In this document: piece after piece, positions 31,901 through 43,300 of the stretch | How positions within the stretch are numbered: the first letter of the stretch is position 1 | How the letters are laid out: every line of letters begins with the position of its first letter | Assembly (NCBI GenBank): GCA_914767715.1 | Contig: OU612068.1 | Location: forward strand, 5,582,001 to 5,646,000 | Length of the DNA stretch: 64,000 nt | DNA from: Membranipora membranacea | Taxonomy: Eukaryota; Bryozoa; Gymnolaemata; Cheilostomatida; Membraniporidae | Reading direction: 5' to 3' | Program-made: the position numbers and the translations under genes | The notes under the pieces: model-generated | The model's input: the letters and a program-made list of their open reading frames with translations, nothing else | What the model was told of the DNA's origin: nothing | Databases searched by the model: none

Positions 31901-34900
31901 CAATAACCCATCTTTTCGGGGATGTGAGATGGTGCAATTGGTTAGCCCACTTGCTTCTCCCTGTCAAGATATTGGTGCCACAGGAGTCATGGGTTCGAGC
32001 ATAGAGTTATTATACATGATAATATGTATATAATAACTCTATGGGTTCGAGTCATAATAGATACACCCAGTACCCTTGGGTGTATCATTCTCTTGTGAAT
32101 TTGGGAGGTTAACTGTATCTTCACAGCAACCATATGAATAGGGATGAGCTTTATCCAATGGTGTATATTAAATATATGTGTGTTTTACCTGAGTTGACAT
32201 GACTTTTTATTTTCAGCATCATGCGAAGTACCAGACAAGTTCATGACCGTGGAAAACGGAAAGGTTGAGTTAAATAAAACTCATAATTTCAATGACCATC
32301 TGTTGCTGACCTGTGAGAATGAATATTCCCCAAGATATGAGGTCAGATGTAACAGTAGTGGTTACTGGTCAGCAGTACCTGAATGTATCAAAACGGGTGA
32401 GAACTATAAATAAATTGTTTTCCTCTAAGTATTCACTCAGAGATAGATCTGTGACAGATAGAGGAGCTAAAATTAAAGCATTTTAGGAAAGCAAAAAACA
32501 ACCACTGGTCATATCAAAGTTACCTCATCGCAATGCACAAAAAACTAAATTTACACGCACAAGAACATTATTGAATTATATAAGATGTTACAGATTAAAA
32601 CTCAAAATATTTGACTAGGCTACTTTTGACCAATACTGTTTAGTGATAACTTCTGGTGTGTATAGCAGCCTGATAACTGGCCTAGGCAACCCAGGCCTAT
32701 AGGCTTTCTGTTATACCGTTTGTGAATCGTCATTTGAGTAATAATCTGTAACAAAGGAGATAATATACTCTAAACCCTTCATAGACTCTGGGTTTGATAT
32801 CGGTTACATCATTAAATAATATAATTGTGAGAGTAAATTCAGTTTTTTTGTTCATCGATGGGACGGCTTTAAAATGAACAGTAATTATTTTGTGCTTTCC
32901 TCAACACTTTAAGTTCCCTTGGGTTGTATGGGCTGTAATAGGTAACACATTGCAAGGTGATCTCAAATCAGTGCTCTGTCTATCTGTCAGTATGATAGAC
33001 CCCAAAAAATAATTTTAATCATTATTAATTTCGCGGGGGCAGTGTAACACTATTGTAATTTAAATTTTTTTGCCCCGTTGAACAGCAGAGTGAAAACTCG
33101 AGTAATATTTTACTCTACAATTGAATATTAATATCCTTTTTCTCTTTTCCCGTACCAGATACGTCAGCAAAGGTTATTGGAATAAGTGTTGGGGTTTCCT
33201 CGGCAATCGTGCTGGTCGGACTCTCAATTGTTGCAGCTGTTCTTATTATTAAGCTAAGGAACCGCAACCAACAAAATATTAAAAGAGATGGGTATGTAAA
33301 GCAAATTTTGAGATGTTGTATGAAGTGAACAGACAACACTGCAATTATTTTCGGATGCAATCGATCATTTTTGTAGTAGATGCACAAAGGGAAAAAAATG
33401 ACTGAGAAGTTTGCTATAGAATAGGAATGCTTCTGGTCAAATGTGTATACCAAGATAAATATATTATTAGTCATAGAAGACAGAAAATACTTCTTTATAT
33501 ATTAGTCGGGGATCCCGGGGTCAAAATCCATGTTTAAAGTGTAAAAGCTGAGTTTCATACATTATTGAGTATAAGTGTAATATATTTGTATTCCACCCTC
33601 AGAACAGGAATCACAAGGGGGGTTTTATGGAATTTCACTCATGTTAATCAGGGGGAACAACTTTTTCGATACTCACCCTTTCAGAACATATCTTTAAATT
33701 GTGATAAAAGTTTTCAATATTTAGAGCTTATACTATGGATATAGTTTCCTGATACCATTAGCTTTGCATAGAAATTAAAAATCATTTACCCAGATTGTTG
33801 ATGTGCTGCCAATAGCGCAACGTCATGACATTACAACAATTTTTTGTGTTTGTCATCTTGAAAGTTTTTTTTTCAGTTATCTATGGGCTTGTCAGATAAA
33901 CTGAATCAGCAGAAATTTTTATAAATGTCTAGAGAATGATCTTTGAAAAATTTATTCAGCTATCTCTGATCAGTTGGAAATTATAATGAATTCAATCCGA
34001 GTATGCCCCTTTATGAATGAAGTGAATTGACGTGACGCTATACAATCATGATCGTATTGTGTGTAATTGTTGCAAATTCTAAGTGTTTAGCTGTTTTAAA
34101 AAAGGTCTACATTAACAGAAATTCAAGCTAGAGACACTCTGAACATTATCATATAATTCTAACTCATTTTCAGACACAATTAACCTGTTTTTTACTACCC
34201 ACAAAATTATTTAGATTTTCTTCTCCTTTTGTAACAGATGATTCTCAACGGTACATTTAAAATGTGTTATGTCTCAAAAACCAATTCAGACAAAATTTTG
34301 TGACCAAGTTTTACTTTCATCAACTTAAATCACTGAAATCAAGACAACATCACTCTAGATGCCTAGCTGGCAGAAGAGTCGTGCCTTGATTGTTGGACAT
34401 AGGTTTAGCCTACATAATAGAATAACATTTTTCCATTTTACCATCCCATGGGTAGGGGCGTCAGGTTAAGAGCAGTAACCGTTACCCATCCTACATTGGT
34501 GTATTGGCCTTGTTTATTGCTTGGTCAGTTTCAGGTCCCGCATTGTACAGGGAATAAAGCTGTTATAGAAAACTAATTGCAAGTCATCAAGATGGATGGA
34601 GGTTCATTTGGAGACTAATTGATTCATAATCTCATCGTAGGATGCACAGAGGGAAAGCACATGTCTATTGCAGTAACAATCAGGCATACAGCTACAGGAT
34701 AAAAAAAACGCACCACATTTTGATCAAAATTGGCCATATATTAGCTTCATCGGTATATGGCCAATATGATATAACAGAAACAAGATGGCCTACTCGAGTT
34801 TTTAGCTTCGATTGGTCAAATATGACACTAACATCTGGCTCCACATACCAACCCTACATACCAAATTCAGAGACATACTCGGCAATTATGGTTTAACACA

Positions 34901-37771
34901 GTCCATCTTTGAGCCTCTCCTTCTGACAGAATAACACCCTTGTTGTCACGAATCTCAAGGCATGGACATCTATGTGCCCCAGAAGCAGTAATGACGCAGA
35001 GACTCGCATCCCTGGATTGACAAGCAACTCCATGAGATTGAAGATGAACAGATTGAAAAAGAGGTGTAAAAGGCACAGTAGCCTTATTTAGTAAATTAAG
35101 TAAGTAAATAAAGGTTAATTGTATCACCTGCGGGCAAGCGGTCAAAACTGATGAGGAAACAACATCCGGAGTATGTCCACAGAATATTTACTGATGAGGA
35201 TAACAGTCAAGAGGAATAGCCCAACAGATTTTTGGCATATTTGACTGGCAGGCAAGGCAGAAGTTCAAAATAAACAATTCACGTCAGTATTCTCACATCC
35301 TTCAGACCCCATCCCATACCAATACCTCACACTCGCCTCCAAGATGCCTGAAAACATCATTGCCCCTTAGGGCGTACAGAAGTACCTAATATCCCTGAAA
35401 GTCAAATAGGCACCCGGACAAGATGGTATTAGTCCCAGAGTTCTCAAAAGAATGGCGGTCAGGTCTCCAGCCCTCAACCACCTTCCCTGAGGGCAAGCAA
35501 CCCCTGGTAAATCCTTTTTCAGATTCAGGTAACTATGATTGCTGTTTTGTGGTTGACAAGGTAGTTCAATGTTCCAAGTTGTCTTATTCATAGGAGACTT
35601 CTTGTCTGGAAGAAAGCAGAGAGCGTTGGGTGATAGTGATGAATCATCAATGGCCGATGTGATATCAGTAGTACCCCTAGGATCAGTCATAGAATCTACT
35701 CTGTTCCAGTATTACATCAAATGACTTACCTGAAAACACTAAATGCATAGTCCGCTTATTTGCAGATGACATCAGGGCTGTGTCCATGGGTTTTGAAGTG
35801 GTAGGGCCAGGCGGGATGGGTGCAGGAGGGGTGTTTCACCAGGAAACTATCAATAATCAGAGGCAGTTTTTAGACATTCCAGTCCTTTTTGAGAAGAAAA
35901 TTGACAAGAATTTGGCCACAGCGATCTTAGGGTTACAGGGAGGGACATCATTTAATCTATACTGTGATCGATACTTGGAACTGGAAAAGAATAGGTGAAC
36001 ATTTATTATATAGTGTGGAACCAATCTAGAACATACAATGTTCAGAGGATGTTTGTTCAAGTTTGGCCCAAAGTTTGTTTTATGGCGGGCCATGGCGCTG
36101 AAGGATAGCTCACATGTATCAGTTCTTGATGTATTGATGGACTCTAAACCTCATAGCTAGCTGAAATTTGCCATTATAAAACAGCTTCATTGGTGCTCTA
36201 TTGCTTCATTATCCATATATATAACACAAGGGGCCCCCTGATCACCTATTGATAATCGTAAATAGAGTCATTGCGTATTTAAAACACTTATGGCAATTTT
36301 AAGAGTTTTTTTCAAAATTGATGGGGTGGTAGTGGTAGGGTGGTAGGGCCATGGCCCCCTGGCCCATCCTATGAATACACTACTGGAAGACATAATGGTA
36401 TACAATACAACCCAAAACCACCAGGACTTGCAGGATGTTCTTCAAACCCTCTCAAGCTTGTTGGAAAATTTGACTTTGAGATCGACCACATGAGAAGGCA
36501 ACTCCTGACTTTCTCAAGGCATCATTGGCCACACTCAGCGCCACTGTAACAACACCACACTAAAATACTTAGAGCTCAAAGGAGTCAAATATCTAGGAGT
36601 TACCTTTAACAGCAAGTTAACCTGGCGAACTCACATAATCAACATCACTTCCAAAACTAACAGCACATTAAGGTTTAATAGGTGCAACGTTCTGACCATC
36701 TCCAAAGCTGTTAAAAAGACACATACAGCCAACCAGTAAGACCGGTGCTGGAGTGCATTGGCCGGCATTGGCCGCATGAAACTGTGTGAATGATGGTCTG
36801 GCCAACAGGCTTGAAGCTGTGCAAAGGAGGGCTGCAAGTCTTTTCTGCATAATGAGACGGAATAACAAAAAAACAAACACCAATGGTCTTTAGAACTCAA
36901 AAAAATATACATATTTTCCATTTTTATTCTGGAGCAGATTAAGTTAGGGACATCAGCTATCAGGGACTATAAAGCAGAGGAGCTGAATGTATTTGTAATT
37001 TACCCTTATTCCAAGAACCGATTAGATAAGTAATTATTTGATTATTACAGATATACTGAAGAAGTGAGACACTCTGGTAGCGGTAAGTTACATATAGTGT
37101 CTCAAATTTCTTGAGAATTTAGTTTTCATTGTCGTGGACAATTGTCTTCAATTTCTCAGCTTTTTGTGGACCACAAGGTTCAGTTTAGTTTGTTTTGAAG
37201 CTGACTAGCTGGAGAAACAACTTTGCTTTAAAGTACAAAATATTGAATTAATCTGGAGAATAAGAAATAGGAGTATACAAAAGTATATCAAGCAAACATT
37301 GCCTTGAAATTATGATTGACTGCTGTGTAAAAACTAATTTCTTTTAGATTTGTTCTCGTAATGATTTGATTGAAAGGAGGGCTGGTGAACTTTAAGTAGT
37401 GTAGAATAAAGAATCAAACTCATTTTTCGTGCAAAATTGTGGAAATAATCAGAACAAATCAAAATCTGTGCGCTGTGTTGTGCTTGCCAGGAAAACTCAA
37501 CTCGTCTTACTATGAGGATGTGGTTGAAGAGCCAGAATACCTAGAGCCAGTTAAATCCCAGACTGTGATTTCTCCTGGGTCAAGAATCGGAACAGAGAAC
37601 CTTTATGAAAATCAACCAATCACACATCAGTCTGGCAGTGTCAAGGTGAATTCAGGGTCAGATGAGTACGAGATGTTGGACAGTGATAGACAAACTACAG
37701 ATTGTCATGTCTACGCTCCTGTAAAAGTATCCAGTAGGCCTGGTTATGTTGGCGTGAATCAGAGGTGTTAG
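28972..37771 (+). CDS. Gene C: CCP-domain type I receptor with Tyr-rich tail (5' exon missing)
   Basis: The exons are 28972-29310, 30138-30506, 30781-30990, 31353-31556, 32217-32396, 33159-33291, 37051-37082 and 37491-37771 (TAG). The first five are phase 1-1, typical of shuffled extracellular domains. The first two encode beta-rich, Cys-containing modules I cannot assign; a CUB-like fold is only a guess. The next three are CCP/sushi domains, each with four Cys and a Trp (VEYECAQGY; VYQCSEGYTG; VRCNSSGYWSAVPEC). Exon 33159 holds a membrane helix (VSSAIVLVGLSIVAAVLII) with a basic stop-transfer. The tail has SYYEDV, EYLEPV, NLYENQ, EYEML, HVYAPV and GYVGV, consistent with Tyr-phosphorylation docking sites. 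N-glycosylation sequons occur in the ectodomain. No start codon was found; a signal-peptide exon must lie upstream. About 580 aa are predicted here. A surface recognition or complement-related receptor is inferred. Confidence 0.75.
29428..29925. mobile_element. Foldback element, copy 1
   Basis: The left part (GGAAAGCAAAAAACAGCCAC and, further in, TCTAGAGTATATTATCTCCC) is mirrored on the right (GGGAGATAACATACTCTAGA, then CGGTTTTTTTTGCTTTAC). The arms span well over 100 bases around a non-repeated centre. It lies in the first visible intron of gene C. Non-autonomous, no coding potential. Confidence 0.7.
31835..32095 (+). mobile_element. tRNA-related SINE (family 2) with a nested insertion
   Basis: It shares its upstream part, tRNA-like part (GGTGCAATTGGTTAGC) and end (CCTTGGGTGTATC) with the - strand copy at 15228-15465. 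The B box is interrupted by a small palindromic insert (32000-32040), and the B-box text is duplicated on both sides. It lies in an intron of gene C. Confidence 0.65.
32000..32042. mobile_element. Tiny palindromic insert with 11-bp flanking repeat
   Basis: ATAGAGTTATTATA (32001-32014) is the exact RC of 32029-32042. ATGGGTTCGAG occurs at 31989-31999 and again at 32041-32051, as expected of a target-site duplication. The insert is only about 41 bases. A related end is visible at 1350-1374. Confidence 0.55.
32477..32912. mobile_element. Foldback element, copy 2
   Basis: It has the same order of motifs as 29428-29925: GGAAAGCAAAAAACAACCAC at the left, GTTACAGATTAA, then CTGTAACAAAGGAGATAATA and TTTTGTGCTTTCCTCAACAC at the right. 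It is more diverged than copy 1. It is also intronic in gene C. Confidence 0.65.
35330..36860 (+). mobile_element. Decayed non-LTR retrotransposon (reverse transcriptase remnants)
   Basis: Read across frames, the order of RT landmarks is recognisable. A block near 35405-35470 encodes APGQDGISPRVLKRMA. A LFADDIRAVS block around 35750-35790 carries the RT catalytic motif (FADD). YLGVTFNSKLTWRTHI lies near 36586-36640, and LEAVQRRAASLFC near 36810-36850. Stops and frameshifts are frequent, so no functional protein remains. The gap between the FADD and YLGV blocks is longer than usual and may hold a further insertion. It resides in the large intron before the cytoplasmic exons of gene C. The clade cannot be assigned from these pieces. 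Confidence 0.75.
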
Positions 37772-38113
37772 ATTTGGGACATATGTGCTTTTACGGTTAT
37801 TGAGATGCTTGCCTGTTTTCCATAAAAGGGTAATTTAAGATTTGTTTTCCAACTTGTGAAAATCTACAATATGAATGAAAACTGGTCAGTGCACCATTTC
37901 CTAATAGGAAACTACCATTATGAAGCTTTTTCAACGCTATATAATGGTATGATTGTCAGCTCCAATAATGTTTTCTAGGTTTTAAACCTATACATAGTTG
38001 GTTGTTCCATGTGTCCATCAGCAAAATCTTGTCGCAAAGTTATGCCTTTAGCTATTTTATTCAAACATTTTTTATCGGAAAAGGATTTTATTAAAAGTTC
38101 TTATTGAACAGAA

Positions 38114-38119
38114 AATAAA
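38114..38119 (+). promoter_or_regulatory. Poly(A) signal of gene C
   Basis: AATAAA lies about 340 bases after the stop at 37771. No other strong signal occurs between them on this strand. Confidence 0.5.
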
Positions 38120-38510
38120 TTTGTAATTCAAATATTAATTAATCTTTTACCAAAGACTCGCCAAATGACAATCAGTCATTTCGATGTCCATACATTTTGA
38201 TAGTCTTTATAGCGGTAAACAAGACACTGACATATGATACTGTAATGTGGGAATAGATACCTGGAAGTGTCAAACATTATAGGAATCCATAGACTGTATA
38301 CAGAAAACTTTACAAATGTACATGTCTTGTGATCGGATGAGAGGATTAAATGTGATTGAAGGCAGGAAAAAGTTTTTTCGTCAGCCTAGAGTTATTAAAC
38401 CGTTATCTCTGTGTCAATTTGTGGAGAGATGCAAAGATTTGTGTTGCACGTATGGAAACTGAAAGCATCAATTGTAAAACTTATGAAGATTAGCAAACTA
38501 ATTATTCAGG

Positions 38511-38752
38511 GGGGTCTTTCAATTAGAAACAGCCAAAATCGCAATCTTAGTCGCTCACTCAGTGAGTGAGCGATACCTGCTAGGGGTCCGCTTTCAGATC
38601 GCTCAGTCACTTGATGGAACTATATACATTCTGAGTGAGCGATTTGGGTGCGATTTTCTCTAACTGAAACACCAAGTGAGTAATAATTTTGAGCGATGTG
38701 ATAGTGATAACTTGCTTTAGTAAAGGATCACTCTTTCTAATTGAAAGACCCC
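38511..38752. mobile_element. MITE with 19-bp perfect terminal inverted repeats
   Basis: GGGGTCTTTCAATTAGAAA at the left end is the exact RC of TTTCTAATTGAAAGACCCC at the right end. The 242-base interior also contains GAGCGAT-type subrepeats and no coding frame. A second, damaged copy in the opposite orientation is at 52138-52358. No clear target-site duplication was seen. Confidence 0.85.
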
Positions 38753-40334
38753 GCAGGCGAATACATCAGGACTGAGGATCAAAGGAACGTTTCCCGCTTA
38801 GTTAAGGGGGCAAGTAAGGAAAAACCTCAACCAACAATCATAGGTCATCAGGTTATATGATTACCTGTTTCTTAAAATAGTTCATCTTTCAGGGAGGGAG
38901 CGTCATGTAAGAGTTATATGCACATGTCTGAATATGAGACAACTCCATTAATGGTGATCATCATTGGTGATGACTATGGATGTCATACAGGAAGAGATAA
39001 TAATTCATTGCTTCCTGTTTTAGTGTATTTATCTGCTCAAACATGTAAGCACATTAAATTTCGGTTTGAAAACCCTAAAAATGAAAACATGAATATTGTG
39101 CAGGGGCATTAACCTTAATGCTGTCCCCGTCATCTCGCATATGATGTGTTGGTCAAGATCTGTAACCTGCCTCATACCTAGAATAGATTATTCTCGGTGG
39201 ACTTATCGATTTGACTGACTGCCAATCGATATTGTTTAAAAAAACATCAGACAATCCCTGCTAGCATTCAGAAATCATAGCAAACCATGTTCCATTGTTT
39301 CCAATTACGATTGTGTTATCAGGGGTGATACAGTTCAAGAATAAAAGCTGCTGCTCATTGTTACGTTGTAGTATATTTCTCGCCATAATAAAACTTAATA
39401 TACATATCTGATTTTGCTTTAAAGGTTAACGTGAATATAAAACAATATTTTTTGTAAATGAAACATTGAAATGCAATCGAATGTGAAAACTTGGCTGATA
39501 AACTTTTGCATAATCAGTAAACAGTAGCCTACTGCAGATCCCTAAAATAACAAAAAGATAAGATTACAAACAGAGAATTCACTACAAAAATATTAAAATG
39601 GACATAAGTTATTTTCGAATTCCAAATTTAAAACGTCAATAGATGCTAATGAATATAGCCTTTGGACCCTAGAAAAACTAATTAAGCAAATACCATCACC
39701 ATAGCCAGATACAGGAGAGTTCCAAAGCATTATTTTGAAATCAAATTTTGAAATAAAAACACACTTGCATTTTTGACCAACTGATGAAGTCATTCGCCTT
39801 ACATTGAAAGAAAACTAATTGAAAAATTTTGGCCATTCTCTTACACACTACGAAAATTCAATCGCAACCTGACACTGACCGATATCAAGACAATCGGATC
39901 ATCACCAACCTAACCTGAGTGACGCTAGCTGGGTGTTTTCGATGAAATGGTGAAAGTATGAAAGGCGTGTAGTTTGGTAGCTTGAAGGACAACCATTTTA
40001 CAATTTACTTTCCTTCTGACTGGCAAATTGAAATTGGAATGAGATTATAATTTCGAGTCATTTCAGGAATTTCGGGTCGTCAGAATAAAAATTTAAAGTG
40101 GTTTGGAGGCGTCGCTCCATGAAAATAACGGAATCAAAAATGCATAGAACTTATATATTCAAAAAGAGCTTGCCTGGCTGAAGCGTAACATAAAATGAAA
40201 TCTCTTTCAGAGTGAAACTAAATATGTCTGATTGAACTGTCTTGGCAAAATCGCTATCATAACAATGATGGCCAATGATTCCTAGAATATTGAAAACCCA
40301 TACTATTTTTTAAGTTTGCAGACACAAAGCCACA
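38753..40334. other. Convergent intergenic region between genes C and D
   Basis: It holds copy 2 of an interspersed repeat (38868-39050), matching 25822-26090. The rest should contain the 3' UTR of gene D on the - strand, but I found no canonical AATAAA for that strand here. Confidence 0.5.
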
Positions 40335-43300
40335 CTATGCCAAGTGGATAAGAGTCTCCTCATACACGGCGATCAGCAGCATGAGCGTTATCCCTATAAT
40401 CATGCCGATGTTCTGTACGAGGAAATAAATCCACCATGAGCCTTCCTTCTTTGGTGTCATCAATTCTGGAAGCTGCAAGCAGTGAAGAAAATAATCCAAG
40501 TGTAATGATTAATAAATGCGAGTATTTACTAATTATTTGTAGCTATATTCTGCATGGAGCCGAGTTTCAATATCAATCCTGGTTCTTCAGACTGAAGTAA
40601 ACTGGAGTGGGCCTCAGATTCTTCATGAATTTGCATACCCCTCCTTTATCTTTTTACCAGCAATCAAAATATTATAGGTAAGAGGAAAGAGACCGATTGT
40701 GTTAAAATGTGACTCAAACAGGCTCGTTCCATCACTTACTTGTAAAACAAACCATTTATACAGTACTGGATATGCTGGAAAAAAATTACAGGCAGCATAA
40801 AAACATTTCAAATAAACAATACATCACAATACAGCACAACAAATCCATTTATTGTCTACTTCCAGCTATACTGTGGCCTTCTCAGTGATCAATACTCTAT
40901 TCCTATAACTATTGCAGCTGGGTTATTGGTAGTCTGAGCCCCCCAGACTTTTGCCCCTCGCCCGACTGCCCCCCGGCAAGGTTATTGGGCTGATACCTAA
41001 ATGTGTTGATGAAAGGATGTGGCTCCTTTATTTACTATAGGGAGTGAATCCCAAACTATTAGCAGTTGTCATGGTCCTGTTTGGCCATTAAGTTGTTGTA
41101 CTGTGTTATGGTAATGTTGGTATTGTTTGGATGGGTGGGTCGACATTCAAATGACAATCAAATGGAAGGCAAAGTGAACAAAATTAAATTCTCATTTGAA
41201 AAAATGTGGCAAATGTCACATTGACACCTAAGTAATGTATAAAGTGGAAGTAAATACATAATACTTACCATATCAACCAATGCAACATAGATGAACATTC
41301 CAGCTGTCAGAGCTATTAGCCAGGTCCTGATTTCCTGATTGGCTCCCAGAGCTATCCCGACAAATAGGCCAATCATACACATACTGGCTGATAGCAGATT
41401 GAACAATATAGCCTTACATTTTGTCATGCCGGATTGCAGCAAAATAGAGAAGTCACCTATAATGACAATAAAATCAACAGGTTTCATGATGGAAATGGTT
41501 ACATGATAATATCCATTGCTAAGGCCTTTGTTTGTATGAGATGACCGCCTTAATAAAATTTTCAATTTTCTACACAAAAAACCTATTTGAGGGTTAATGC
41601 GCCAGCGTGCAAAGTCTTACAAAACTATCTTGGCGAATTGGTTGATTAAAACCAGCTGAAGAAATCCGGAGAACACTAACGCCATGAAATTAAAATTGGT
41701 GTTAACTCAGCTTACCAAGCTCATGGGGTAGTTCATGGCAAAACACGGCTATAGAAGTACCCAGCCCATCCTGAAGACTTTGACTGAATGCAGCACCTAT
41801 CGCTAATCCGTCGATAAAGTTATGGATGCCATCACCAACCAGAATCATCAAAGCAACAGATGGAATACCAGTTGTTTTCTCTTCTGGAGTCAATTGGTCT
41901 TTAGATGCATATGTTTGCTTGGCTATGCTTTCCTCAGAAGCGATTCCCTTTAATAAATCAAAATTGCAGATCACATTACAGGTTGTTGTAAAGAAGTCAG
42001 AAACAAAATGACAATCAGGAATGAGGAATTATCTGCACATTGTTCACGAGAAAACGACTTGAATCAGATATTATGTGCCACAAATTGCACTATCAATATT
42101 TACTTACAGAGCTGATATCAGCTGCCTTCCCATTTTTATCAGCTTTGCCGATGTTGTCGAAATCATGTCTATGACCATGATTGTTGTTATGCTGTCTTGC
42201 CTGTGAAAGGGAATGTGAGAATTATTTTTACTTAATACAGATTGCAGAAATCAGAACAAGCCGCTGATGCACATTCCCGGTGTGATCAGATAAAGTTGTC
42301 ATTATTTAGGTGAGAATGATCATAATTTTTCTAAGGTTTTAGCTATGGAAATTTGCCTCCAGCAGCATAGTGATAGACTAAACACCCAAATTGATGAAAA
42401 AAAGTTGCTGACCAAAACAACAGAACTTATCATGATTTAACAAATCTCAGGCTTATTATCTTTGTTTTCAAAGTTACATCTTTATCAGGCGTTGGCAGGT
42501 TATATTCAGATCCGAGACCTTTTTGGTAGGAACCTTGAGGAATTCTTAGATTTAGATTTCACATATTTTTACCAACTGTGTCAAATCTATTGGAGGAAAC
42601 TATCTCACCTGCCGTGGTCTCAGCCTGGCCATCACGCTCTCAAATATGAAGAAGACGTATATTGCTAAAATAAATAATAATTTATATTAATAATAATCAT
42701 GAAGATTTCAACAGCCATAACCACTTTTGGGGCAAATCACTTCAGGTCCTTCAATTAAATAAATTTGTTCTCATATCATTCATTCAACAGCTGGCAGGCC
42801 TCCTGACCTCAGTAAAGAATGAGCAGAATTTAAATTTAAAGACCATCCTAAATCACAATCAATCTCTATAATTAATAACCAAAATAGAGTATTATCAAGG
42901 GTTCAATAAGCCATATCACGTGACATGTGGTATCTGTTGTAGTTTTGTTTTAATACAGTAGTATTGTTTTGTACAGTGTAACCTAGCAAGACACGATGGT
43001 TGGGAGTTGTCCGCTCTTTCAATTTAAGTTTACAGATAGCTCAACTTTGTTCCCGAGAAGTACCAGAGTTTAAACCACGTGATGAGCGGACAAATATCTG
43101 GTGATTGTGTTGTTTTATACGAAAAGACAAAGAGGGAAATAAACCATTACTAATAGATTATAAGGACTAACCTATACACACAACCAGCTGTGAGACGGTA
43201 TAATCTGCGAGTCCCTCCTCATGATCATGACCTTCGTGACCTTCGGAAGCTCCATGATCGTGCAGTCCTAGGGACTACATGGAATAGACAAGGCGATACA

